Source: an uncultured Collinsella sp. (GTDB lineage: Bacteria > Actinomycetota > Coriobacteriia > Coriobacteriales > Coriobacteriaceae). Taken from it: a stretch of 22,002 nt of DNA. The DNA is taken from NCBI GenBank assembly GCA_900542945.1, contig UQPI01000035.1:1-22002 (forward strand). The letters run 5' to 3'. This document shows, piece by piece, positions 7,775 through 15,054 of the stretch. Position 1 is the first letter of the stretch; each line of letters starts with the position of its first letter. Made by a program: the position numbers and the translations under genes. A model generated the notes under the pieces. That model had not been told where the DNA came from. It made no database searches and saw only the letters and a program-made list of their open reading frames with translations.

Positions 7775-9037
7775 ATGGCAGAGAAACTCATTCCGTTGGA
7801 GGACGCACAGGCGATCGTCTTGTCGCACGTGAATCGCACCGGAGTTGTCGAGATTCCCGTGTGGCAGGCCGCCGGTCTTCCCTTGGCAGAGGACGCGGTG
7901 GCCGATATCGACATCTCGCCGTTTGCCAACAGCGCTATGGACGGATATGCCGTGCGCTCGGCGGATTTGGCGCAGGCATCTGGTGAGGCGCCGGTGACGC
8001 TCGACGTTATCGGACACGAGGCCGCGGGCCATGTGTTTGAGGGCACAATTGGCGCGGGCGAGACGGTCCGCATCATGACGGGCGCGCCGGTGCCCGAAGG
8101 TGCCGATGCCGTTGTGAAATACGAGATCGTTGATGTGCTCGACGGCGATGGCAACGAGGGCTCGCGTGCGAGGTTCTCGGCGCCGACAAAGGTGGGGGAG
8201 AACGTTCGCTCTGCCGCCGAGGAGGCCCATGCTGGCGATGTTGTGATGCACGCCGGCGAGGTCGTGGCTCCGGCGGGCGCTGGCTTGCTGGCGAGCGCCG
8301 GTTACGCGAGCGTGAAGGTCCATGCCGCTCCGCGCGTGGGCTTCATCTCGCTGGGCACGGAGCTGGTCGCGCCGAACGAGCTGCCGGCGCGCGGGCAGAT
8401 TCGCGACTCCAACTCGTCGGCGTTGATGGCCGAGGCGCTCGATGCCGGCGCCGAGCCCGTGTTCTACGGCATTGCGCCCGATGATGAGCGGGCGATTGCC
8501 GAGCTGGTGCATCGTGCCGTGCAGGAGTGCGATTTTGTCATTACGAGCGGTGGCGCCTCGGCAGGCGACTACGACTACGTGACGGCGCTGGTCCAGCGCG
8601 AGGGCGAGGTGCTGTTTGACCGCATCTCGATGCGTCCGGGCAAGGCCATCACGTTTGGGTTGCTCGGCGGCAAGCCGTATCTGGGGCTTTCGGGCAATCC
8701 CGCGGCGGCGTATGTGGGCTTTGAGATGCTCGCCCGCCCGGCGATCCGCAAGATGCGCGGTTTTGCCGAGGGGGCGCGTCCCGTGCAGCAGGCGATGCTC
8801 ACGCACGGCGTGAAAAAGCGACAGCATCGCCGCTTCTTCGATCGCGCCACGGTTTTGCGCGACCCCGAGACCGGTGAGCTGTTGGTGACCGAGGCCAAGA
8901 CGCAGAATTCGGCGTTGCTCGGCACGATGCAGCGGGCCAACTGCCTGCTGCGTATTGACGAAGGTCCGTGCGAGCTCAAGGCGGGCGACATCGTGGATGT
9001 TGTGCGTGTCGACCTGCCTGAGGGCGCCGTGTTGTAG
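7775..9037 (+). CDS. moeA: Molybdopterin molybdenumtransferase
   Basis: A 420-residue MoeA, close to the usual 400-410. It shows the N-terminal DAQ..I segment, SPFANSAMDGYAVR at about 48-61, TGAPVPEGADAVV at 102-114, GDYDYV at about 264-269 and the LSGNPAAAYVGFE loop at about 305-317, followed by the C-terminal beta domain. MoeA ligates molybdate to adenylylated molybdopterin, the last step of molybdenum-cofactor synthesis in the cytoplasm. An in-frame ATG at 7748 exists, but the ATG at 7775 follows TAGAGGTG and aligns with the family N-terminus. The next gene, mogA, starts 10 nt after its stop, with the SD overlapping the stop codon, so the two are translationally close. Confidence 0.93.
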   Translation: MAEKLIPLEDAQAIVLSHVNRTGVVEIPVWQAAGLPLAEDAVADIDISPFANSAMDGYAVRSADLAQASGEAPVTLDVIGHEAAGHVFEGTIGAGETVRIMTGAPVPEGADAVVKYEIVDVLDGDGNEGSRARFSAPTKVGENVRSAAEEAHAGDVVMHAGEVVAPAGAGLLASAGYASVKVHAAPRVGFISLGTELVAPNELPARGQIRDSNSSALMAEALDAGAEPVFYGIAPDDERAIAELVHRAVQECDFVITSGGASAGDYDYVTALVQREGEVLFDRISMRPGKAITFGLLGGKPYLGLSGNPAAAYVGFEMLARPAIRKMRGFAEGARPVQQAMLTHGVKKRQHRRFFDRATVLRDPETGELLVTEAKTQNSALLGTMQRANCLLRIDEGPCELKAGDIVDVVRVDLPEGAVL

Positions 9038-9047
9038 GAGGAATGCT

Positions 9048-9527
9048 ATGGAGCTGAAGATATCGATCGTGACGTGTTCGGATACGCGGGACCTTGCCCA
9101 GGACGAGGCTGGAGCCGCACTCGAGGAACTTATCGAGGCGCAGGGCTGGACGGTCGTCTCACATCTGGTCGTGCGCGACGACGTCAGCGAGATCGGTGAT
9201 GCCATTGTGGAAGCCGCCGATGAGTGCCACGCCAATGTCGTGCTCACCTGCGGCGGCACGGGGCTTTCGATGCGCGATGTGACGCCCGAGGCGACGCGTG
9301 CCGTCTGCGATCGCGAGGTGCCGGGTATTGCCGAGGCGATCCGTGCGTACTCGATGACCAAGACGCGCCGCGCCATGCTCTCGCGCGCTATTTGCATGCA
9401 ACGAGGTCATACACTTGTCGTAAACTTTCCCGGTTCTACGAAGGCCGCTCGCGAAAGCTGGGAGGCCATAGCGGACCAGCTGGAGCATGCGGCTCAGATG
9501 ACAGCGGGCGGCGGACATACCAACTAA
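9048..9527 (+). CDS. mogA: Molybdopterin adenylyltransferase-type protein (MogA/MoaB family)
   Basis: A 159-residue MogA/MoaB-fold protein. The molybdopterin-binding motif is seen as TCGGTGLSMRDVTPEAT at 67-83, and VNFPGS at 125-130 marks the second conserved loop. The enzyme adenylylates molybdopterin, giving the substrate that MoeA uses, which matches its position directly after moeA. The frame is open upstream into moeA, but the ATG at 9048 is preceded by AGGAGG with a 6-nt spacer, so this start is firm. MogA and MoaB cannot be separated with certainty from sequence alone. A terminator follows the stop. Confidence 0.9.
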   Translation: MELKISIVTCSDTRDLAQDEAGAALEELIEAQGWTVVSHLVVRDDVSEIGDAIVEAADECHANVVLTCGGTGLSMRDVTPEATRAVCDREVPGIAEAIRAYSMTKTRRAMLSRAICMQRGHTLVVNFPGSTKAARESWEAIADQLEHAAQMTAGGGHTN

Positions 9528-9540
9528 GCGGTTTACCTGC

Positions 9541-9573
9541 GGCGGAGCGACCTGAACGGCTGCTCCGCCTTTT
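9541..9573 (+). terminator. Intrinsic terminator after moeA-mogA
   Basis: GGCGGAGC at 9541-9548 pairs with GCTCCGCC at 9562-9569, followed by four T. It ends the moeA-mogA transcript and separates it from the mod genes. Confidence 0.8.
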
Positions 9574-9618
9574 ATTTGCGCCCAAGGGGACGGCATTCTG
9601 TAGGCATGCTTGAAACTA

Positions 9619-9671
9619 TATTCTCAGACGAGAATAATTTCTCATAATCATTATTCGCACCGAAGTATAAT
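9619..9671 (+). promoter_or_regulatory. modABC promoter region with interleaved inverted half-sites
   Basis: This A/T-rich stretch contains a perfect 7-4-7 palindrome, TATTCTC-AGAC-GAGAATA (9619-9636). An overlapping 5-4-5 repeat, GAGAA-TAAT-TTCTC (9630-9643), and GAATAAT...ATTATTC (9632-9638 and 9650-9656) follow. TATAAT at 9666-9671 is a consensus -10 box, 61 nt before the modA start. The half-sites cover the -35 zone, as expected of a repressor operator. A molybdate-responsive regulator is an inference; the sequence does not match the E. coli ModE box that I know. Confidence 0.6.
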
Positions 9672-9731
9672 CTAATTACAGAATAAAGCCCGCGGTGGGG
9701 TACCCGGGCATAAGGTCCGAAAGGGTTGAAC

Positions 9732-10604
9732 ATGTTCGATATGGTTTCTCGCCGCGGATTCGTCTCGCTCTCTGCTGTCGCCGCTGCCGGCCTTGGCCTT
9801 GCCGGCTGCTCTGGCAACAAGACGTCTGAGCCGACTGGCTCCGATGCCGGTTCTGCTAAGGCATCTTCCAAGAAAGCTGTCGAGCTGCAGGTCTTTGCCG
9901 CCAACTCGCTCGAGAAGGCTCTGCCCGAGGTTCAGGAGCTTTACACCGAGCAGACCGGTACCACGTTTGCCGACACGCAGTTTAAGGCGTCTGGCGACCT
10001 CGTTGAGCAGATGCGCGCCGGTGCCACGGTCGACGTGCTCATCACCGCTTCCAAGGGCACCATGGACGACGCCGAGGCCGTCGAGCTCGTCGATGCCGAC
10101 ACGCGTGAGGATATGTTCGTCAACGATCTTGTGATCATTCGCGCTGAGGGCTCCGACACCAAGATCGAGGCCATCGCCGGCGTCGCGAACCTGGACGGCA
10201 AGATCGCCATCGGCGACGCCAAGACCGTCCCCGCCGGCAAGTACGCCAACCAGGCGTTGGCTTCCGTGGGCCTCTACACCGGCACCGAAGGCGACGACGG
10301 CGAGTATGCTCCCGAGATCGCCGACAAGGTCGCACTGGCCGACAAAGTTGGTACCGCTGCCGCCTATGTGTCCACAGGCGACTGCGTGGCCGGTTTTGTC
10401 TACAGCTCCGATATCTTCCGCTACGACGGCATCGAGGAGGCGTTCGTGTGTCCCGAGGACTCGCACAAGCCCATCGTGTATCCGGGCGCCGTTGCCGAGA
10501 GCTCCGAACATGCCGACGAGGCTAAGGCGTTCATCGACTTTTGCCTGTCCAACAAGAAGGCTCAGAAGATTTGGGCTAAGTACGGCTTTGAGCTTTCCGC
10601 GTAG
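9732..10604 (+). CDS. modA: Molybdate ABC transporter substrate-binding lipoprotein
   Basis: A 290-residue periplasmic-binding-protein-type lipoprotein. The N-terminus has SRRGF (twin-arginine-like, residues 6-10), a hydrophobic stretch and the lipobox LAGC with the lipid-modified cysteine at 26. The mature part begins with VFAANSLEKALPEVQELY, typical of ModA, and includes FKASGDLVEQMRAGATVDVLITAS and KTVPAGKYANQAL. It captures molybdate (perhaps also tungstate) outside the membrane and delivers it to ModBC. The ATG at 9732 lies 6 nt after AAAGGG. It is the first gene of modABC. Confidence 0.91.
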   Translation: MFDMVSRRGFVSLSAVAAAGLGLAGCSGNKTSEPTGSDAGSAKASSKKAVELQVFAANSLEKALPEVQELYTEQTGTTFADTQFKASGDLVEQMRAGATVDVLITASKGTMDDAEAVELVDADTREDMFVNDLVIIRAEGSDTKIEAIAGVANLDGKIAIGDAKTVPAGKYANQALASVGLYTGTEGDDGEYAPEIADKVALADKVGTAAAYVSTGDCVAGFVYSSDIFRYDGIEEAFVCPEDSHKPIVYPGAVAESSEHADEAKAFIDFCLSNKKAQKIWAKYGFELSA

Positions 10605-10672
10605 TGCGGCTTGGCGCGATAATTCCATCGTTTTGTGTTTCACTCCGTCCTTGTATTCGCTTGGAGCTTTTC

Positions 10673-12115
10673 GTGCTTAATAGATTCCGCATGCTTGTCG
10701 CCTGTGCTTTGACCTTCGCGCTTTGCTGGATGCCGGGATTTGCGTTTGCTGGGGACGCTGAGGACGGGGCCCAGGTTGCTGCGACCGCTCATGGGCTTTC
10801 CTATGGGATCGAGGGTTTTGAGCGGTTGGCCAAGGGGACCGCTCGTGCCATGGAGGGCCAGCCTGAGGGCTACCGGTTTCCCGTTGACGAGGACGTGGAC
10901 CTTGTAGCGGCGCCTGCTGCCGATCGCGTTGTGGTGTGGATATCGCCCAAGGCGGTCGAGAAGTTTGGATTGGATCCGCAGGACAACGAGTGCGTATCGG
11001 GTCTCAAAGCCCTCGTCTGTGAGCTCGACAGCTCAAACTGCATGGGAGGTGCGCAGCTAGGGGACGTGGATCTTCCTTGGTATGTCACGGCGGAAACAAC
11101 GTTTGATACCGGCGGGTATACCTATGGCTTTGACGAGCGTGGTACGGATGGGGACCGCTATGTGGTGATTGCATCAGCCTCGGGTGATGCCAAGGGCGGC
11201 GCGCGTTGGCTTGATAGCGCTCAAATGGTAGAGGCATCGTCTGCCGTGTTGCGGGATGAGCGGGGGCCCTTGACCTCTCTGGCCTCCTTTTTGGGCGACA
11301 TCGACTATCGCCCGTTTTGGGTGTCCATTAAAACGAGCGGCCTTGCCCTGCTGATCTCCTTTGCGCTGGGCCTGTTCGCCGCGTGGAAGACTATGGGTAC
11401 CTCGAGCCACATCAAGGGCCTGCTCGATTCGGTCTTTACGATTCCTATGGTGCTGCCGCCCACGGTCTGCGGCTTTCTGCTTCTCATGCTGTTTGGCCGC
11501 TCGACCGGGGTGGGCCAGTGGCTCATCGCGCACGGCATCTCGATCGTCTTTACCTGGCCCGCGGCGGTGATATCTGCCGTGGTAGTGTCGTTTCCGCTGG
11601 TCTACCGCACGACGCTCGGAGCCTTCGAGAGCCTCGACACGCAGATGCTCGACGCCGCGCGAACCCTGGGATGGTCCGAGCGTCGCATCTTTACCAAGCT
11701 TATGATGCCGCTTGGCTGGCCCTCGATTGCCGCCGGCACGGTGCTCGCCTTTGCCCGCGCGATGGGCGAGTTCGGTTGCACCCTGTTCTTTGCGGGCAAC
11801 TACGCTGGCATTACCCAGACCATCCCCATCGCCATCTACTTTGAGTGGATGGGCGGCAACACGTCGGTGGCGCTCTTTTGGGTCATCGTCGTAATCGTGT
11901 TCAGCTTCCTGGTCATTCTGTTCATCAATATGTACACGGCGCATTCGCAAAAGTACCGTGAGCGCGGCCTGTCCCGCGCAGAGCGCAAGCAGGCCAAGCA
12001 GCTGGGCGGCCAGACCGATTCGCTCGACCCAGTCGGCGGCGATGCACTGCGTATCGATCGCGAGGCGCTGGCCGAGCTTATGCGCGATGACACGGTCGCA
12101 AAGGGAGGTCGATAA
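10673..12115 (+). CDS. modB: Molybdate ABC transporter permease with an extra N-terminal extracytoplasmic domain
   Basis: A 480-residue protein, about twice the usual ModB length of some 225-230. Residues 1-26 form a signal peptide ending in FAFAG. Residues 27 to about 212 are a soluble, presumably extracytoplasmic region with three cysteines in NECVSGLKALVCELDSSNC. The permease follows from about residue 215 (FWVSIKTSGLALLISFALG), with PMVLPPTVCGFLLL, RTLGWSERRIFTKLMMP (the EAA loop that contacts ModC) and FARAMGEFG. A charged cytosolic tail covers the last 50-60 residues. I chose GTG at 10673, 6 nt after GGAG and directly before the signal peptide; the frame is open back to 10604. The function of the extra domain is unknown. 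Confidence 0.85.
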   Translation: MLNRFRMLVACALTFALCWMPGFAFAGDAEDGAQVAATAHGLSYGIEGFERLAKGTARAMEGQPEGYRFPVDEDVDLVAAPAADRVVVWISPKAVEKFGLDPQDNECVSGLKALVCELDSSNCMGGAQLGDVDLPWYVTAETTFDTGGYTYGFDERGTDGDRYVVIASASGDAKGGARWLDSAQMVEASSAVLRDERGPLTSLASFLGDIDYRPFWVSIKTSGLALLISFALGLFAAWKTMGTSSHIKGLLDSVFTIPMVLPPTVCGFLLLMLFGRSTGVGQWLIAHGISIVFTWPAAVISAVVVSFPLVYRTTLGAFESLDTQMLDAARTLGWSERRIFTKLMMPLGWPSIAAGTVLAFARAMGEFGCTLFFAGNYAGITQTIPIAIYFEWMGGNTSVALFWVIVVIVFSFLVILFINMYTAHSQKYRERGLSRAERKQAKQLGGQTDSLDPVGGDALRIDREALAELMRDDTVAKGGR

Positions 12116-12118
12116 GCC

Positions 12119-13189
12119 ATGTCGCTTGTTCTGGCTATCAAAAAGCGCTATCCGGGGTACACTCTCGACATGCAGCTTGAGGCCGGCGAAGAGCGCGTGG
12201 CGCTGCTGGGCGCCTCGGGTTGTGGCAAGAGCTGCACCTTGCGTTGCATTGCCGGCGTGGAGACGCCCGACGAGGGCGAGATCGTCGTCAACGGCGTGAC
12301 CTTCTTTGACTCGGCGGCGGGTATCAACCTGTCGCCCCAGGAGCGCAAGTGTGCCCTGCTGTTCCAAAACTATCAGCTGTTTCCCAACATGACGGTGGCC
12401 GATAACGTATGCGCCGGTGTAAAGGACGCGGGTGACGCCGCCGCGCGCAAAACGCTCGCCGAGCGCTATCTGAGCATTTTCGGTCTGGCCGATTTTGCCG
12501 ATCGCTATCCCGCGCGCCTCTCGGGCGGCCAGCAGCAGCGCGCGGCGCTCGCGCGCATGGTGGCGGCGCACCCGGGCATCTTTATGTTCGACGAGCCCAT
12601 GAGCGCGCTCGATGCTTACCTTAAGAGCGCGCTCGAGCAGAACATGCTCGACCTGTTCGACGTGTGCAACCGCACCGTGCTCTACGTGAGCCACGACATC
12701 GACGAAGCGTGCCGCCTGTGCCAACGCATCTGCGTGATGCATAGCGGGCACATTGAGGAGATTGGTTCTGTCGAGGACGTAGTTCGCCGCCCGCAGACAC
12801 TGGCGGCGCTGCGCCTGACGGGCTGCAAGAACACGAGCCGTGCGCGCAAGATCGGCTACGAAGAAGTTGAGGCCCTCGATTGGGGCATGACCTTTAACGT
12901 GGGCCGCGAGGTCCCCGATGATGTGGCGTACCTGGGGATTCGTGCAAGTTACTTCCATGTTGACAACCGTGCCGAACGGGGCCGCAACAGCTACGATTTG
13001 CACGTGGCCCGTGTGAGCGATTCGCGTTTTGAGCGCTTGGTGCTGTTGGATGTGCCACGTACCGATGCGCCGACTCGCCTGCAGTGGAAGGTCAACAAGG
13101 TGGGCGTACCTGTAGAGGAGTTGCCACAGGCGGGGGAGACCTTGCGCATGCATTTTGATGCGAGCAGGATTCATTTGGTTTGTCGATAG
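12119..13189 (+). CDS. modC: Molybdate ABC transporter ATP-binding protein
   Basis: A 356-residue ABC ATPase of ModC length. Walker A GASGCGKS is at 31-38, the Q-loop glutamine at about 83, the signature LSGGQQQR at 134-141, Walker B IFMFDEP at 154-160 and the H-loop histidine at about 192. The C-terminal 120 residues would carry the regulatory TOBE/Mop-like domain, but the similarity is weak by eye. It powers molybdate import through ModB. The ATG at 12119 lies 3 nt after the modB stop, with its SD (GGGAGGT) inside the end of modB. A terminator follows. Confidence 0.92.
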   Translation: MSLVLAIKKRYPGYTLDMQLEAGEERVALLGASGCGKSCTLRCIAGVETPDEGEIVVNGVTFFDSAAGINLSPQERKCALLFQNYQLFPNMTVADNVCAGVKDAGDAAARKTLAERYLSIFGLADFADRYPARLSGGQQQRAALARMVAAHPGIFMFDEPMSALDAYLKSALEQNMLDLFDVCNRTVLYVSHDIDEACRLCQRICVMHSGHIEEIGSVEDVVRRPQTLAALRLTGCKNTSRARKIGYEEVEALDWGMTFNVGREVPDDVAYLGIRASYFHVDNRAERGRNSYDLHVARVSDSRFERLVLLDVPRTDAPTRLQWKVNKVGVPVEELPQAGETLRMHFDASRIHLVCR

Positions 13190-13200
13190 CGCCGGGTAAT

Positions 13201-13237
13201 GCCGTCGGGGGATATAAGCCTCGGCGGCTTTGTTTTT
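13201..13237 (+). terminator. Intrinsic terminator after modC
   Basis: Positions 13201-13210 pair with 13219-13228 (10 bp, two wobbles) around an 8-nt loop, followed by a T-rich tail. It closes the modABC operon. Confidence 0.8.
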
Positions 13238-13321
13238 GCCGTTCACCGAATGAGGGATGACAAACTCTTATCAATCAAGATAATAATTTATTGAATGACG
13301 GAACACGACGCTGTCGTACGA

Positions 13322-13362
13322 ATGTCAACGGTGTTCGCATGGTAGATGACCGTTGATATAGT
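13322..13362 (+). promoter_or_regulatory. Promoter with overlapping 11-bp inverted repeat upstream of the dehydratase-selenium gene block
   Basis: TTCGCA at 13334-13339 and TATAGT at 13357-13362 are spaced by 17 nt. An inverted repeat, ATGTCAACGGT (13322-13332) and ACCGTTGATAT (13349-13359), matches over 11 bases with one wobble-type difference; it flanks the -35 box and overlaps the -10 box. This is a plausible repressor operator. A second, weaker promoter candidate (ATGACA at 13257, GATAAT at 13279) lies further upstream in A/T-rich DNA. Confidence 0.5.
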
Positions 13363-13392
13363 TGACCTCAACTTGTAAAGGAGGGTGCGCAC

Positions 13393-13461
13393 ATGCCGCA
13401 GACGACATACATTCGCCGCGTTGCCGCGCGCGCCCTGTATATGGCTCGGAGTCGCATATGA
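13393..13461 (+). CDS. Possible 22-residue leader ORF
   Basis: An ATG at 13393 sits 7 nt after AAAGGAGGG (13377-13385), one of the strongest SD sequences in the window. It opens a 22-codon ORF, MPQTTYIRRVAARALYMARS plus RI, ending at TGA 13459-13461. The peptide is basic and matches no family I know. Its position about 25 nt after the inferred transcription start and 160 nt before the first dehydratase-like gene suits a regulatory leader peptide. It may instead be a chance ORF. Confidence 0.35.
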   Translation: MPQTTYIRRVAARALYMARSRI

Positions 13462-13620
13462 GCAGGTATGTTCACGGCTCCGGGAGAGACGACACACAGC
13501 TAAATAACCGAACGCAAGGCAGGTTCCCCAAAATTCCGGGTTTAGGCGCGGCTGGGTTTTCGCCACCCACCGTGCAGCAATACCGTAGCTATTCATATTT
13601 GGTTCGAGAGGGGAACCGTC
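13462..13620 (+). promoter_or_regulatory. Structured 5' leader with possible SD-sequestering helix
   Basis: The dehydratase gene's SD region GAGAGGGG (13606-13613) overlaps GGGGAACC (13610-13617). That segment is perfectly complementary to GGTTCCCC at 13522-13529, and five of its bases can also pair locally with GGTTC at 13601-13605. Mutually exclusive pairings of this kind suggest translational control. A further TGGGT/ACCCA hairpin lies between them. No known riboswitch class was recognised. The whole 13190-13620 gap otherwise holds the modC terminator, the promoter region and the small leader ORF. Confidence 0.4.
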
Positions 13621-14904
13621 ATGGCTGAAGAATTTGATTTCCATCCGATGTGGGAGAGCCTCGGCATGAATCTTGCCGACCACGACATGCTGCTGGGCGC
13701 CGTGGGCCAGATGTACGGCGATATGTTCTTGACGCAGAACAATCGCCCCAAGTCCACGTCCTACCTGGACTTTGTGGTCAGCAACATCCACAGCGGCCGT
13801 ATTAAGGAGATGCTCGACAAGAAGGAGGCCGGCGAGGCCACCAAGATCGTCGGTTCGTTCTGCGTGTACGTGCCCGAGGAGATCGTGCTTGCCTGTGACG
13901 GCATTCCCGTTGGCCTGTGCTCGGGCGCCGATTGGGCAACGGACAAGGTCGAGGAGCACCTGCCGCGCAACACCTGTCCGCTTATCAAGAGCTTTGCCGG
14001 CTTTAAGCTGGGCGAGGTCTGCCCCTACATCGAGTCGAGTGACCTGGTGGTGGGCGAGAACACCTGCGATGGCAAGAAGAAAGCCTACGAGTTCTTTGCC
14101 ACGCAAAAGAACATGTACGTCATGGATATTCCCAACGTGCACGACGAGTCGACGCTCGTGACCTGGAAGGCCGAGGTCAAGAAGCTCGCCGCCAAGATCG
14201 AGGAAGAGTGTGGCGTCAAGATTACGCCCGAGCGTCTGAAGGCCGCCATCCACGCCGTCAATGAGAAGCGCCGCGCCCTGCAGCGCCTCGCTGCCACGCG
14301 CGCTGCCGACCCAGCGCCCATCAGCGGTCTCGACAGCCTGCTGACCGTTCAGGCCGCCTTTATGGACGACACGCCGCGTCTGACCGGAGCCATCAACGAT
14401 ATGGCGGCTGAGTGCGAGCAACGTGTCGAGGCCGGCGAGGGCGTGGCGCCCAAGGGGACCAAGCGCATCCTGTACACCGGTACGCCCATGGCTGTGCCCA
14501 ACTGGAAGCTGTTCAACCTCATCGAGAAGGCCGGCGGCGTTGTGGTGGGCGAGGAGTCCTGCACGGGTTCGCGCTATTACAAGGACCTGGTCGATGAGTC
14601 CGGTGAGACGGTTGACGAGATGCTCGATGCTATCGCCGAGCGCTACTTTAAGATCAACTGCGCCGTCTTTACGCCCAACGACCAGCGTATGAAGGACATT
14701 GTCCAGATGGCCAAGGACCTGCATGCCGACGGCATTGTCGACGTGGCTCTGCAGTTCTGCACGCTCTACGAGATGGAGTCGTTTGCCGTGGAGAAGGCTG
14801 CCGAGGAGGCAGGCATTCCGTTTATGCACATCACGACCGACTACGCCGGTGAGGATGCAGGCCAACTGCAAACCAGGATCGAGGCCTTCTTGGAAACCAT
14901 TTAG
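13621..14904 (+). CDS. 2-hydroxyacyl-CoA dehydratase D-component / double-cubane-cluster-type protein (copy 1)
   Basis: A 427-residue member of the HgdB/BcrC/BadD (COG1775) family, closest in layout to the single-subunit double-cubane-cluster proteins and E. coli YjiM. Cysteines conserved with copy 2 are at 81, 100, 119 (NTCPLIKS), 134, 149 (TCDGKKKAYE), 314, 347 and 380, enough to bind an Fe-S cluster between the two halves. Known relatives receive electrons from an ATP-driven activase for difficult low-potential reductions. The true substrate is unknown; no CoA-transferase or acyl-CoA gene is nearby. SD GAGAGGGG lies 7 nt before the ATG. It is followed within 15 nt by a large palindromic element, then by copy 2. 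Confidence 0.85.
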   Translation: MAEEFDFHPMWESLGMNLADHDMLLGAVGQMYGDMFLTQNNRPKSTSYLDFVVSNIHSGRIKEMLDKKEAGEATKIVGSFCVYVPEEIVLACDGIPVGLCSGADWATDKVEEHLPRNTCPLIKSFAGFKLGEVCPYIESSDLVVGENTCDGKKKAYEFFATQKNMYVMDIPNVHDESTLVTWKAEVKKLAAKIEEECGVKITPERLKAAIHAVNEKRRALQRLAATRAADPAPISGLDSLLTVQAAFMDDTPRLTGAINDMAAECEQRVEAGEGVAPKGTKRILYTGTPMAVPNWKLFNLIEKAGGVVVGEESCTGSRYYKDLVDESGETVDEMLDAIAERYFKINCAVFTPNDQRMKDIVQMAKDLHADGIVDVALQFCTLYEMESFAVEKAAEEAGIPFMHITTDYAGEDAGQLQTRIEAFLETI

Positions 14905-14918
14905 GGCTATCCGTCCCG

Positions 14919-15022
14919 GCGGCTTTTCCAGGCACCCGATCTTGCCGTTCAAACCGTCGCTTGCGTGCGAAAGTACGCGGCGGGCCTCTTTCACGGCAAC
15001 CTCGGGCACCTGGGAAAGCCGC
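14919..15022. repeat. Large imperfect palindrome A between the two dehydratase-like genes
   Basis: Arms 14919-14948 and 14993-15022 pair over 30 positions, interrupted by two symmetric 2x2 internal loops. A branched inner part has GCGTGC-GAAA-GTACGC (14963-14978) at its tip. The core 14931-15011 is homologous to element B at 16226-16308, with the ends GGCACCCGA and TCGGGCACCT identical. No T-run follows, so it is not an ordinary terminator. Confidence 0.75.
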
Positions 15023-15054
15023 TTCCTTGGTTGGTTAAAAGGTTTAGGAGTTAT

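Noticed and set aside
9672..9731. A Moco riboswitch before modA
   Set aside because: The leader is only about 60 nt and lacks the conserved Moco-aptamer segments I know; only small hairpins are seen.
11174..13246. A 690-codon open frame on the minus strand
   Set aside because: It is antisense to modB and modC, which have clear catalytic motifs, so it is a compositional shadow.
13462..13560. A glycine, guanidine or c-di-GMP riboswitch, because of short matches such as CCGGGAGAGACGACA and ACGCAAGGC
   Set aside because: The matches are fragmentary and the required helices and remaining consensus blocks are missing.
13362..13628. An 88-codon plus-strand frame in the dehydratase leader
   Set aside because: No SD at its start and no family similarity, and it overlaps the dehydratase start codon. 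Only its 3' part (from the ATG at 13458) is mentioned, as a possible coupled leader ORF.
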